Source: CBDHFN01 sp965262605
GTDB lineage: Bacteria > Pseudomonadota > Alphaproteobacteria > JASGCL01
Direction of reading: 5' to 3'
Assembly: GCA_965262605.1 (NCBI GenBank)
Contig: CBDHFN010000003.1
Location: 868,001 to 932,000, forward strand
DNA length: 64,000 nt
In this document: piece after piece, positions 16,347-24,914 of the stretch
Numbering within the stretch: the stretch's first letter is position 1
Layout: each line of letters opens with the position of its first letter
Position numbers and translations under genes: made by a program
The notes under the pieces: model-generated
The model's input: only the letters and a program-made list of their open reading frames with translations
What the model was told of the DNA's origin: nothing
Database searches by the model: none

Positions 16347-17647
16347 GTAAAATTTTAGAAGATGAAATTGCCTTAAAAATTACCCGAAATCTTAAATATC
16401 GGCGTGTGCAAGATTATGGTTTTCGCTTAATCGGTATTGGGGGTATTTTAATCGCGATGTGCATTTTATTTTTTGTCATGGGTAAGTTAATTTGGGACGG
16501 GGTTGATGCTTTATATACGACAAAAATTCAATTAACCATTAATTTTGATTCCGAAATCATTGATGTTAATGGCGATAAATCTGCGGAATCATTGGCAAAT
16601 GGCGATTATAATGCGTTAATTAAGCAATCTTTGCTTAATTTAAGCGATAAGCAAGGCGAATTAACCAAATCCCAGAAAAAAGAAATTTATCAGCTTGTCA
16701 GCCCCAATGCCAGCGAAAAATTACAAGAATTCATCATAAAAAACCCGCAATTACTTGGCACAAGGCATGATTTTTGGTTGTTAGCATCAGATACCACTGA
16801 CCAAGTTTTTGGCGGCAAATCCGAGCCCAGCGAAATTCAACAAGAATTTATTGCCAAGCTTCGCGCCAAGAAAGCAATCCAAAGCAAATTTGATACAGAT
16901 TTTTTTACCAATGGTGATAGCAGACAACCTGAATCGGCGGGCATTGCGGGTGGCTTTATTGGTTCATTTTTTCTTATGCTCACTTGTTTTATTTTGGCGT
17001 TTCCCATCGGCGTTATGACGGCAATTTTCTTAGAAGAATTTATCAATCGCCATAAATGCAAAAAATGGCAATTATGGTGCATTGATTTTTTAGAAATTAC
17101 CATTAATTCTTTGGCTTCCGTGCCGTCAATCGTTTTTGGTTTATTGGGTTTGGGCGTATATATTAATTTTTTAGGAATGCCAAGGTCTGCGCCCATTACG
17201 GGCGGTGCGGTATTAGCGTTAATGAGCCTGCCCGTCATTATTATCTCTGCCCGCGTGTCATTAAGGGCGATTCCCGCCACAATACGCGAAGCTGTTTTAG
17301 CACTGGGCGCAAACCGCGTGCAATTAGTTTTTCATCATTTAATCCCCTTGGCATTACCGGGCATTTGCACGGGCACAATTATCGCCTTATCACGCGCGAT
17401 TGGCGAAACTGCGCCGTTGTTAATGATTGGTATGGTTGCCTTTATTTTGGGCAATAGTTCGGGTTTTGTCGCTGGTTTTAGCGAACCTTCAACCGCTTTA
17501 CCTGTGCAAATTTATCTTTGGGCAAATTCTTCGGAAGCGGCATTTATTGAGCGCACTTCGGCGGCAATTTTAGTGCTAATTTTAACGATGGTAAGTTTTA
17601 ATTTATTGGCAATCATCATTCGCCAAAAATTCACGAATAAATGGTAA
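16343..17647 (+). CDS. pstA: Phosphate ABC transporter permease PstA
   Basis: Second permease of the Pst importer. The 434-residue protein is of the long alphaproteobacterial type: an N-terminal membrane segment, a hydrophilic insert of roughly 130 residues (about 60-190), then the permease domain with the EAA-like loop IREAVLALGANRVQLVFHH and ALSRAIGETAPLLMIG. It overlaps pstC at the start (ATGA) and the histidine kinase at the end (7 bases). Absence of pstB means its ATPase must be encoded elsewhere. Confidence 0.93.
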   Translation: MSKILEDEIALKITRNLKYRRVQDYGFRLIGIGGILIAMCILFFVMGKLIWDGVDALYTTKIQLTINFDSEIIDVNGDKSAESLANGDYNALIKQSLLNLSDKQGELTKSQKKEIYQLVSPNASEKLQEFIIKNPQLLGTRHDFWLLASDTTDQVFGGKSEPSEIQQEFIAKLRAKKAIQSKFDTDFFTNGDSRQPESAGIAGGFIGSFFLMLTCFILAFPIGVMTAIFLEEFINRHKCKKWQLWCIDFLEITINSLASVPSIVFGLLGLGVYINFLGMPRSAPITGGAVLALMSLPVIIISARVSLRAIPATIREAVLALGANRVQLVFHHLIPLALPGICTGTIIALSRAIGETAPLLMIGMVAFILGNSSGFVAGFSEPSTALPVQIYLWANSSEAAFIERTSAAILVLILTMVSFNLLAIIIRQKFTNKW

Positions 17648-18987
17648 ATAAAATTCATTTTGTGAAAAATGGGTTAATGACCCGCGTCATGGCAATTGTG
17701 TTTTTGGGCACGATTTTAACCAGCTTAATTTGGTTATTTACATATTATCAACGCCATTGGAATTTAATTGAACAACGATTGGCGCAAAATGCGTTGGGTG
17801 AAGTAAATTTTATTCTGAACCAAGCACCCAATTTTATTAATGATAATTATAGCAAATTAGTTTTTTCTAATTTTTCCATAAAATTATCAAGCCCATCGTT
17901 AAATGAATGCAAAAAAGCGCCTAAATCGGCTTCGTCAAAAAATATTTATTTTACCAGTGATTTAATCAAATCATCGCCGTATAATTTGAATATTATCGCC
18001 GAAAATGCCCAATTTATTGAAATAATGGCAATTAAAAACAACCAATGTTTAACATTTGAAATACCCATTAAGCGATTAACCAGCAATACCTCGCGTATTT
18101 TTATTCTTATATCTATGCTGGGCAGTTTATTAGTATTAATTACCACCGCAATTTTTTTGAAAAATCAAATTCGTCCGTTTGTTTTTTTGGCAAAAATGGT
18201 CAATTATTATGGGCAAAATCAGCATTGGGAAAATATGGAATTGCCCCCGCAAATCAAGCCTACTGGGTCGGCGGAGGCGCGCCTGATTGCGCGGGCATTT
18301 AACGGATTTTTTAGCCAAATTCATAATTATTTCAAGCAACGAACCGAAATGTTATCGGGCGTATCGCATGATTTACGCACGCCATTAACCCGCATGAAAT
18401 TACAAATTGCCATGATGGAAGAAACCCCCGAAACTAAACGATTAATGACGAATATTAATGAAATGGACGCGATGCTGGGCGCGTATTTACAATTTATTCA
18501 AATGGGTGATTTAGAGCCATGGCAAGAAGTTAATATCATGCAAATATTCCACAAGATTCAAGAATTATGGCAAGTTCATCACCCAATTTATATTAATACC
18601 GAACAAGAAATTATAATGACATTACGCCCGAAATCTTTTGCGCGGGCAATGGAGAATATTGTGTCTAACGCGGTTAATTATGGGCAATCGGTTTGGATAA
18701 ATGCCCGCATTGACAACGCCAATAATATCGTGCAAATTATGATTGATGATGATGGGCATGGCATCGCCGAATCCGAACGCGATTTAGTTTTTAAGCCGTT
18801 TTATCGCACGGATAAAGCGCGCACTCGTTCAAAAAATGGCGGAGTCGGCTTGGGTTTAACGGTGGCGCATGATATTATCACCCAGCATCATGGCACGATT
18901 AATCTAGATGCAAGCCCATTTGGCGGTTTGCGCGTGATAATTAAAATACCCTATAATATTTCAGCACAAAAATTGGCTAATTCATGA
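17641..18987 (+). CDS. EnvZ-like sensor histidine kinase
   Basis: A 448-residue inner-membrane two-component kinase. It has a membrane helix near residues 13-33, a periplasmic domain of about 125 residues, a second helix (about 155-178), a HAMP linker, the H-box SGVSHDLRTPLTRMK with phospho-acceptor H243, an N-box (ENIVSNAVNYG), and ATP-binding G boxes (DDDGHGIAE, GGVGLGLTVAHD). The H-box resembles the EnvZ subgroup. It overlaps pstA by 7 bases and tsaD by 4, so it is co-transcribed with phosphate permeases, but no response regulator is adjacent. A PhoR role is suggested by position, an EnvZ role by sequence; I cannot decide. Confidence 0.88.
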   Translation: MVNKIHFVKNGLMTRVMAIVFLGTILTSLIWLFTYYQRHWNLIEQRLAQNALGEVNFILNQAPNFINDNYSKLVFSNFSIKLSSPSLNECKKAPKSASSKNIYFTSDLIKSSPYNLNIIAENAQFIEIMAIKNNQCLTFEIPIKRLTSNTSRIFILISMLGSLLVLITTAIFLKNQIRPFVFLAKMVNYYGQNQHWENMELPPQIKPTGSAEARLIARAFNGFFSQIHNYFKQRTEMLSGVSHDLRTPLTRMKLQIAMMEETPETKRLMTNINEMDAMLGAYLQFIQMGDLEPWQEVNIMQIFHKIQELWQVHHPIYINTEQEIIMTLRPKSFARAMENIVSNAVNYGQSVWINARIDNANNIVQIMIDDDGHGIAESERDLVFKPFYRTDKARTRSKNGGVGLGLTVAHDIITQHHGTINLDASPFGGLRVIIKIPYNISAQKLANS

Positions 18988-20021
18988 TAAAACAGCAAAA
19001 ACCCCCTTATATTTTAGGCATTGAATCGTCGTGCGATGATACATCGGTGGCGATTATCAGCACTGATGGTGCAGTTTTAGGCATGGAATCTTGGGCGCAA
19101 ATTCAAGAACATGCCACATTCAAAGGCGTAGTGCCCGAAATCGCCGCGCGCGCCCATAGCGAAAAAATCATCCCACTGCTTAAAAATTTAATGGCAAACG
19201 CAGATTGTCAGCCCCAAAATTGCCAAGCCATCGCCGCCACAGCCGGACCGGGCTTAATTGGCGGGGTTATTGTTGGCTCAATGGTGGGCAAAGCCATCAG
19301 CATGGCATGGCAAAAACCTTATATCGCCATTAATCATCTTGAAGCCCATGCTTTATCGGTGCAAATTGGGCAAGATTGCCCGTTTCCTTATTTATTATTA
19401 TTAATTTCGGGCGGGCATTGCCAATTATTAGCCGTCATGGGCGTTGGACAATATAAATTATACGGCACAACCATGGACGATTCCGCGGGCGAAGCATTTG
19501 ATAAATGCGCGAAGATTTTAGGATTAGAGTATCCGGGCGGTCCCTTAATTCAAGCCGCCGCGCAAAATGCCGTCTTAAAAAATGCTATTTTACCGATTCC
19601 GATGCAGCATAGCCAAGATGCAAATTTTTCGTTTTCGGGGCTTAAATCGGCATTAAATCGCAAAATTCAAGGGCGAATTTTGCCCCAATGGGAAATTAAC
19701 GAATGGGCATATGCCGTGGAAAATGCGATTAAAGATTCCTTGGTCAGCCGTGCCGAATCGGCAATAAAACAATTTTTGCACGATATTAACCCAAAAAAAC
19801 CACCATATTTTGCCATTGCTGGTGGTGTTGCCGCTAATTTAGTGATTCGTAGTGCCATGAGCGATTTGGCGCAAAAATATCAAATGCCGATTGCGCTTGC
19901 GCCATTGCGTTATTGTACTGATAATGGCGCGATGATTGCTTTTGCTGGTTTGCAATATTATAAATTGGGCAAATTTTCGCCACTTTCGCAAAATACCCGC
20001 CCAAGATGGAATTTATTTTAA
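18984..20021 (+). CDS. tsaD: tRNA N6-threonylcarbamoyladenosine transferase TsaD
   Basis: TsaD transfers the threonylcarbamoyl group to A37 of ANN-decoding tRNAs with TsaB and TsaE. The 345-residue protein has the ASKHA N-terminus ILGIESSCDDTS, the metal-binding pair H118/H122 in NHLEAHAL, the GGPLIQ region and DNGAMIAFAG at the C-terminus. It overlaps the upstream kinase gene by 4 bases and is followed by a strong hairpin terminator. Family and length (usually about 335-350) agree. Confidence 0.96.
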   Translation: MIKQQKPPYILGIESSCDDTSVAIISTDGAVLGMESWAQIQEHATFKGVVPEIAARAHSEKIIPLLKNLMANADCQPQNCQAIAATAGPGLIGGVIVGSMVGKAISMAWQKPYIAINHLEAHALSVQIGQDCPFPYLLLLISGGHCQLLAVMGVGQYKLYGTTMDDSAGEAFDKCAKILGLEYPGGPLIQAAAQNAVLKNAILPIPMQHSQDANFSFSGLKSALNRKIQGRILPQWEINEWAYAVENAIKDSLVSRAESAIKQFLHDINPKKPPYFAIAGGVAANLVIRSAMSDLAQKYQMPIALAPLRYCTDNGAMIAFAGLQYYKLGKFSPLSQNTRPRWNLF

Positions 20022-20032
20022 TTCATGAAAAA

Positions 20033-20054
20033 AAGGGGGCATTAATGCCCCCTT
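20033..20054. terminator. Bidirectional rho-independent terminator between tsaD and rplI
   Basis: A perfect 22-base palindrome with a GC-rich GGGGGCAT/ATGCCCCC stem, preceded by a run of seven A and followed by TT. It lies between the convergent genes tsaD and rplI, so it can end transcripts from both sides. The stem is by far the most GC-rich element in the neighbourhood. Confidence 0.88.
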
Positions 20055-20073
20055 CGTTGTGATTTTGTTAAAA

Positions 20074-20523
20074 TTAAATATTGGTTTTCGTGATGGTTAC
20101 ATTCAAATCCACGACAACTTCGGCGTGAAAACGAACTTTAACAACATAATCGCCCAATTGCTTGATGGGGTTTGCCAATAAAATATTGCTTGCCAATAAT
20201 TTATGACCCAATTCCCCCGCAGCAATTTTAATATCGCGCGCGGTTACTGACCCATATAATGCACCAGCTTCAGAAGCAGCGCGCACCATAACGATTTTCA
20301 CATCTTTCAATGATTCCGATTCGTTAAATGCTTGTTGGCGTTTTTCTTCGTTTAAGGCTTCTAATTTTGCGCGTTGTTTTTCCAATTGCGCAATATTTTC
20401 TGACGATGCTCTTAAAGCTTTTTTGAATGGCAAAAGAAAATTACGGGCATAACCGGGTTTAACATTAACAACATCACCCAATTTACCTAAATTATCTACT
20501 CGTTCTAATAATATAATTTGCAT
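20074..20523 (-). CDS. rplI: 50S ribosomal protein L9
   Basis: L9 binds domain V of 23S rRNA near the L1 stalk. The 149-residue protein begins MQIILLERVDNLGKLGDVV and contains GYARNFLLP, both family signatures, then the long connecting helix rich in E, K and A, and a C-terminal domain. It is the last gene of the rpsF-rpsR-rplI operon and ends 20 bases before the shared terminator. An AGGA ribosome-binding site lies upstream of its ATG. Confidence 0.97.
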   Translation of the reverse strand: MQIILLERVDNLGKLGDVVNVKPGYARNFLLPFKKALRASSENIAQLEKQRAKLEALNEEKRQQAFNESESLKDVKIVMVRAASEAGALYGSVTARDIKIAAGELGHKLLASNILLANPIKQLGDYVVKVRFHAEVVVDLNVTITKTNI

Positions 20524-20537
20524 AATTAATCCTTTGT

Positions 20538-20777
20538 TTAGCGGCTAATATAAGGCAATAAAGCGCAAAAGCGGGCGCGTTTAACGGCTTTTGCTAATTC
20601 GCGTTGCTTTTTAAGTGAAACATTGCTGATTCTAGAAGGCACCATTTTACCGCTTTCCGTTAAATAACGGCTTAATAATTTAATGTCTTTATAATCAATT
20701 GGTTGCGCATTGGGACCTGAAAAAGGGCATGATTTTTGAAATCTTTTGCTTGGATTGCTGGGTTTTTTATCATACAT
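20538..20777 (-). CDS. rpsR: 30S ribosomal protein S18
   Basis: S18 binds with S6 on the small-subunit platform. The 79-residue protein contains IDYKDIKLLSRYLTESGKM and the basic C-terminal half with QRELAKAVKRARF, typical for the family. It lies between rpsF (2-base spacing) and rplI (14-base spacing), the standard order. No anomalies. Confidence 0.97.
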   Translation of the reverse strand: MYDKKPSNPSKRFQKSCPFSGPNAQPIDYKDIKLLSRYLTESGKMVPSRISNVSLKKQRELAKAVKRARFCALLPYISR

Positions 20778-20779
20778 GA

Positions 20780-21154
20780 TTATTCTCCTTCTTCATCATA
20801 ATTATTATAACCGCGTTTGGCATTATCATCCTTACGGCTCATAATTACAGATGGTTCGGTGATTAATTCTTCGGTTTGGGTGATTAAGATGCGCACGACA
20901 TCTTCGTTAATTTTTAATTGCCGTTCAATTTCTTGGGGCACTTTGCCATCAACATTAAAGTTTAAGCAAAAATAATGGGCTTTGCGGTTGTTTTCAATTC
21001 GGTAAGCCAAATTGCGCACACCCCAGTTTTCATTACGGGCAATTTTGCCACCCGATGTTTCAATAAAGCCTATCATTTTATCAATAATAGCCTGTGCTTG
21101 CGATGCGCTTGCATCTTGGCGCACAAGGACAACCATTTCATAATTGCGATTCAT
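20780..21154 (-). CDS. rpsF: 30S ribosomal protein S6
   Basis: S6 pairs with S18 on the small-subunit platform. The start at 21154 (MNRNYEMVVLVRQD) is chosen because an AAAAGGG site lies directly upstream and it gives the normal N-terminus; a longer in-frame form from 21199 lacks support. The 124-residue product has the NWGVRNLAYRIENNRKAHYF core and an acidic, lysine-containing C-terminal tail, a common S6 feature. First gene of rpsF-rpsR-rplI, divergent from the amino-acid permease gene. Confidence 0.96.
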   Translation of the reverse strand: MNRNYEMVVLVRQDASASQAQAIIDKMIGFIETSGGKIARNENWGVRNLAYRIENNRKAHYFCLNFNVDGKVPQEIERQLKINEDVVRILITQTEELITEPSVIMSRKDDNAKRGYNNYDEEGE

Positions 21155-21289
21155 GTTTTTCCCTTTTGGATAATACAGAGCGAACTTGCATTCGCCCAAG
21201 GTTAATGTTTATGATATTAAAATATCAAGCCTTCTCTAACAAATCTCAAATCAATATGCAAGTTTTTTTTTATTTTAGGTAAATTTTAT

Positions 21290-21318
21290 TTGGCTTTTCA
21301 TAAAATATATGATAGTAT
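21290..21318 (+). promoter_or_regulatory. Putative sigma-70-type promoter of the amino-acid permease gene
   Basis: A TTGGCT -35-like hexamer and a TAGTAT -10-like hexamer are separated by 17 bases, about 30 bases before the permease ATG at 21350. AGAGGG supplies the ribosome-binding site. The AT-rich context makes chance matches common, so this is moderate evidence. Confidence 0.45.
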
Positions 21319-21349
21319 AAGCATATAAACATAAGAAAGAGGGTAGATT

Positions 21350-22876
21350 ATGTCTGACAATCATCAAAATCATCACGAAGAAGATAAAAAAATTCTGCAT
21401 AAAATGGGCTATGCGCAAGAATTAAGCCGAAAAATGTCGGGATTTTCAAATTTCGCCATAAGTTTTTCTATCATTTGTATTTTATCAGGGGGCATTAACT
21501 CACTGGCGCAAGCAACTTCGGGCGTGGGTGGCGGTGCCATTGGTATTGGCTGGATAATCGGCAGTGCCGTTTCGGCGTTTTTTGCCATTGCCATGGCGCA
21601 AATAAGTTCCAGTTTTCCGACCGCGGGCGGTTTATACCATTGGGGTTCAATCCTTGGCAATCGCTTTACGGGTTGGGTTACTGCATGGTTTAACTTAATT
21701 GGTTTAGTCACTGTTTTGGGCGCGATTAATATCGGCACCTATTATTTTTTCATTGGGTCGTTTGCGCCAATGATGGGGATTGAAGATTCGTATCAAAATA
21801 AAATGATTTTCATGGTATTAATTACGGGTTTGCAAGCTTTAATTAACCATTATGGTATTGGCTTAACCGCCAAACTAACCGATTTTTCGGGTTATATTAT
21901 TTTAGGCACCGCTCTTTTATTGACGATAGGCAGTTTAGCTTACGCGCAATCGCATGATATTTCAAGATTATGGACATTCACCAATTATTCTGGCTTGCCC
22001 GATGGTGGTGAAATATGGCCTAAATCTGAAAGCATGACAAGTTTATTTTTATTGGGTTTATTATTACCCATTTATACGATAACGGGTTATGATGCGTCCG
22101 CCCATACTTCCGAAGAAACCCAAAATGCTAGCTCCTCGGTGCCCAAAGGCATCATAAGATCGGTCTTTTGGTCGGTATTAGTTGGCTGGATTATGTTAAG
22201 TTCGTTTGTGCTTTATATTCCCAATATGGACGAAGCCGCGAATCAGGGCTGGAATGTATTTTTCTGGGCAGTGCAAGAAGGCGGTATGCCACTTGGCTTG
22301 GGTCATGCGTTATTTGGCTTGATTTTCATTGCGCAATTTTTATGCGGATTGGCAACTGTTACTTCGGCTTCGCGCATGGTATATGCGTTTGCCCGCGATG
22401 GTGGTTTGCCATTTTCTTCGGTATTAAAATCAGTCAATCGTAAATTTCGCGTGCCAGTAAACTCCATTTGGACGGTGGCGATTTTAGCTGTCTTATTTAC
22501 TTCATATGCCGAATGGTATGCTGTGATAGTTTCAGTTACGATTATTTTCTTGTTTATTTCATTTGCTATTCCGATTGCGTGTGGATTTTTTGCGATTGGC
22601 ACGGATAAATGGCGTGATTTAGGACCTTGGAATATTGGCGTGGTTGGTTATAAATTAATGGCTATATTATCAGTTTTGGCGGCAATATTTATATTTTATA
22701 TTGGCGTGCAACCGCCATCGGATAAGGCATTTACCATCACCGTGGTGTTTTTCTTGATAACTGGTTTAATTTGGATTTTATTTGAAAACCGCCGTTTTCA
22801 AGGACCACCAAACGCCGGACATATTAGTCAAGAACAACTAAATGCGATAAAATCCGCTGAAAAAGATTTTGAATAA
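21350..22876 (+). CDS. APC-family amino-acid permease
   Basis: A 508-residue inner-membrane transporter with about 12 predicted membrane segments, of the amino acid-polyamine-organocation superfamily. The first helix carries the MSGFSNFAISFSIICILSGG signature and is followed by SSFPTAGGLYHWGSI, typical of the GABA/basic-amino-acid permease branch; later GYDASAHTSEET is also conserved there. It stands before a glutamine-synthetase-like gene and opposite a sarcosine oxidase operon, so uptake of sarcosine, glycine betaine derivatives or a similar amine is plausible, but the substrate cannot be read from sequence. A clear terminator follows. Confidence 0.9.
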   Translation: MSDNHQNHHEEDKKILHKMGYAQELSRKMSGFSNFAISFSIICILSGGINSLAQATSGVGGGAIGIGWIIGSAVSAFFAIAMAQISSSFPTAGGLYHWGSILGNRFTGWVTAWFNLIGLVTVLGAINIGTYYFFIGSFAPMMGIEDSYQNKMIFMVLITGLQALINHYGIGLTAKLTDFSGYIILGTALLLTIGSLAYAQSHDISRLWTFTNYSGLPDGGEIWPKSESMTSLFLLGLLLPIYTITGYDASAHTSEETQNASSSVPKGIIRSVFWSVLVGWIMLSSFVLYIPNMDEAANQGWNVFFWAVQEGGMPLGLGHALFGLIFIAQFLCGLATVTSASRMVYAFARDGGLPFSSVLKSVNRKFRVPVNSIWTVAILAVLFTSYAEWYAVIVSVTIIFLFISFAIPIACGFFAIGTDKWRDLGPWNIGVVGYKLMAILSVLAAIFIFYIGVQPPSDKAFTITVVFFLITGLIWILFENRRFQGPPNAGHISQEQLNAIKSAEKDFE

Positions 22877-22879
22877 ACA

Positions 22880-22918
22880 AAAAATGGGCGTTTAGCGATA
22901 AGTTATTTGCCCATTTTT
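22880..22918 (+). terminator. Rho-independent terminator after the amino-acid permease
   Basis: The arms AAAAATGGGC (22880-22889) and GCCCATTTTT (22909-22918) pair perfectly over 10 bases around a 19-base loop, and the second arm runs into a T-rich stretch (TTTTTATTTTTC). It starts 4 bases after the permease stop and lies 36 bases before the next gene. It could act as an attenuating terminator between the two genes. Confidence 0.8.
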
Positions 22919-22954
22919 ATTTTTCTTAAATATTTAAAATACCCGAGGGATACC

Positions 22955-24340
22955 ATGAATGATTCTGTGCAAAAACCACTTAATATAAAAACAATTGACG
23001 ACGCCAAAAAATTAGTCAATGAACGGGGCTTAACCCATGTTAAAGTTGCCATGACTGATTGTGATGGTATTATGCGCGGCAAATATATGGGTAAAGATAA
23101 ATTCTTTTCGGCGTTAGACAAAGGATTTGGATTTTGTGATGTGGTATTTGGTTGGGATTCAAAGGATGTTTTATATGAAAAATCGTCCTTTACTGGCTGG
23201 GAGACTGCCTTTCCCGATGGCACGATGGAGATTATTGCGCAAACTGCCCGCAATTTGCCGCTTGAAGGCGATAATATGGTGCTGTTCTTGGCGCAAGGCA
23301 CGGGCAGAACAAGTGGTGTTGACCCACGGGCGACATTGAGTCGTGTCGTTGCGATGGCAAATACCATGGGATATAAAGTTAATGCGTCCATGGAATTTGA
23401 GTTTTTTATGTTTCACGAAACGCGCGATTCGGTGCGGGCAAAAAATTATCAAAATTTGCAAAATATGACCCCCGACCCATTTGGTTATTCGGTTTTGCGC
23501 ATGACCACCGAAAATGATTTTTACAAACAAATTTTAAATTTATTTAACGCGATGCGCATTCCGATTGAGGGTTTACATACTGAAACTGGCGCGGGCGTGT
23601 TAGAAGCGGCAATTCAATATGACGAAGCGATGGAAGCCGCCGACCGCGCGGTTTTATTTAAAACTTATCTTAAAGCCTTAGCGCAAAAAAATAACATGAT
23701 GGCGACTTTCATGGCGAAATATTCGCATGATTGGCCCGGGCAAAGCGGGCATATTCATACTTCATTGGCAAGTGCAGATGGTAAGTCTGTATTTTATGAT
23801 GAGAAAAAACCGCATACCATGTCGGATATAATGCGCTGGTATATTGGCGGGCAACAAAAATTAATGCCCGAATTATTGGCGATGATTGCCTCCACGGTGA
23901 ATAGCTATACAAGGTTAATACCGGGTTATTGGGCACCGACAAGCGCGACTTGGGGTGTAGAAAACCGCACTTGCGCCCTGCGTGTCATTGGTGGCTCGCC
24001 TTATAGTCAGCGGGTTGAATACCGAATCGCGGCGGCGGATATTAACCCGTATATTGCTTTATCTTGCGCGATAGGGTCCGGGCTTTATGGCATTCAACAT
24101 AAAATTGAACCAACGCCCGCCATTGTCGGTAATGCATATGAAGTTAAGCCGATGAAAAGCCAGCAATTACCCTTAAATCTTTTAGAAGCATCGCAACGAT
24201 TGAAAAAATCCAAGGCGGGGCGTGAATTATTCGGCGACGCATTCGTTGACCATTATAGCTATACGCGTGAACATGAATTTATGGAATCTCATAAAGCCAT
24301 CACCGATTGGCAATTAAAACGATATTTTGAAATTATTTAG
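22955..24340 (+). CDS. Glutamine synthetase family ligase
   Basis: A 461-residue cytosolic protein of the glutamine synthetase family, which joins ammonia or an amine to a glutamate-type carboxylate with ATP. The family motifs are visible: DCDGIMRGKY near the N-terminus, SGHIHTSLA in the active site, ENRTCALRVIG and VEYRIAAADINPY in the C-terminal half. It differs from housekeeping GlnA (no adenylylation-site segment seen) and resembles the gamma-glutamyl-amine ligase branch. The start at 22955 follows a CGAGGGA site. It lies between an amino-acid permease and, convergently after 16 bases, soxG; a role in amine or methylamine-nitrogen handling is an inference from this context. Confidence 0.87.
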   Translation: MNDSVQKPLNIKTIDDAKKLVNERGLTHVKVAMTDCDGIMRGKYMGKDKFFSALDKGFGFCDVVFGWDSKDVLYEKSSFTGWETAFPDGTMEIIAQTARNLPLEGDNMVLFLAQGTGRTSGVDPRATLSRVVAMANTMGYKVNASMEFEFFMFHETRDSVRAKNYQNLQNMTPDPFGYSVLRMTTENDFYKQILNLFNAMRIPIEGLHTETGAGVLEAAIQYDEAMEAADRAVLFKTYLKALAQKNNMMATFMAKYSHDWPGQSGHIHTSLASADGKSVFYDEKKPHTMSDIMRWYIGGQQKLMPELLAMIASTVNSYTRLIPGYWAPTSATWGVENRTCALRVIGGSPYSQRVEYRIAAADINPYIALSCAIGSGLYGIQHKIEPTPAIVGNAYEVKPMKSQQLPLNLLEASQRLKKSKAGRELFGDAFVDHYSYTREHEFMESHKAITDWQLKRYFEII

Positions 24341-24356
24341 CAATATCATCCAAAAA

Positions 24357-24914
24357 TTAAACTAAATATTCTTGTGCACCTTTGTTTAAAAATTGCCATA
24401 AATATGGAAAAAAGCTGCTACGCACTTGAATATCATAATAATCACCATGATGCGATAAAACGATGGTGGCATTGGCGTAATGCGTGCCAACCACCATACC
24501 TGCGCTTAATAAATCAGTATTAAACGGGCTTGCTTTATTAATTAAGTAATTACGGCATTTGCCTGATAAAATGATATTGCGATAATAATCAGAAACATCA
24601 ACAACCGCGCTATGCAAATCACCAAAGGCTTCAATTAATTCGGTTTGAAATTGCGAAGCTGTATTATGCGGGCAATCAAGCATTAATTCGTCGGGCGAAG
24701 TCCAAGCTAATTTTAATTCAGGTGAATCGTTCGTTGTAAATTGTTGCGCCGAAGGCACAGCGCATTTCAACACGGATTTAATCGCTTTTTGAAATTTTTT
24801 ATCGCTTAAATCGCCACGGATAAGGATTTTATCGCGCCAAATAACGCCATTCATGCTGATATTTGCGTGATTAACGGGCTGGACATGGTCCCATAACATA
24901 TTTTCATTAGCCAT
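24357..24914 (-). CDS. soxG: Sarcosine oxidase gamma subunit
   Basis: The 185-residue protein is the small gamma subunit of heterotetrameric sarcosine oxidase, structurally related to the folate-binding GcvT fold and helping to bind the alpha subunit. Visible features are the LAWTSPDELMLDCP segment and VVDVSDYYRNIILSGKCRNYLI, typical of SoxG. Its start overlaps the end of soxA by 8 bases (ATGGCTAA), giving the conserved soxD-soxA-soxG order. Length is within the usual 180-210 range. Confidence 0.9.
   Translation of the reverse strand: MANENMLWDHVQPVNHANISMNGVIWRDKILIRGDLSDKKFQKAIKSVLKCAVPSAQQFTTNDSPELKLAWTSPDELMLDCPHNTASQFQTELIEAFGDLHSAVVDVSDYYRNIILSGKCRNYLINKASPFNTDLLSAGMVVGTHYANATIVLSHHGDYYDIQVRSSFFPYLWQFLNKGAQEYLV

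Noticed and set aside
22880..22954. Riboswitch upstream of the glutamine-synthetase-like gene
   Set aside because: The only strong structure is a simple 10-base-pair hairpin followed by T-rich sequence, best explained as the terminator of the preceding permease gene; there is no room for a riboswitch aptamer.
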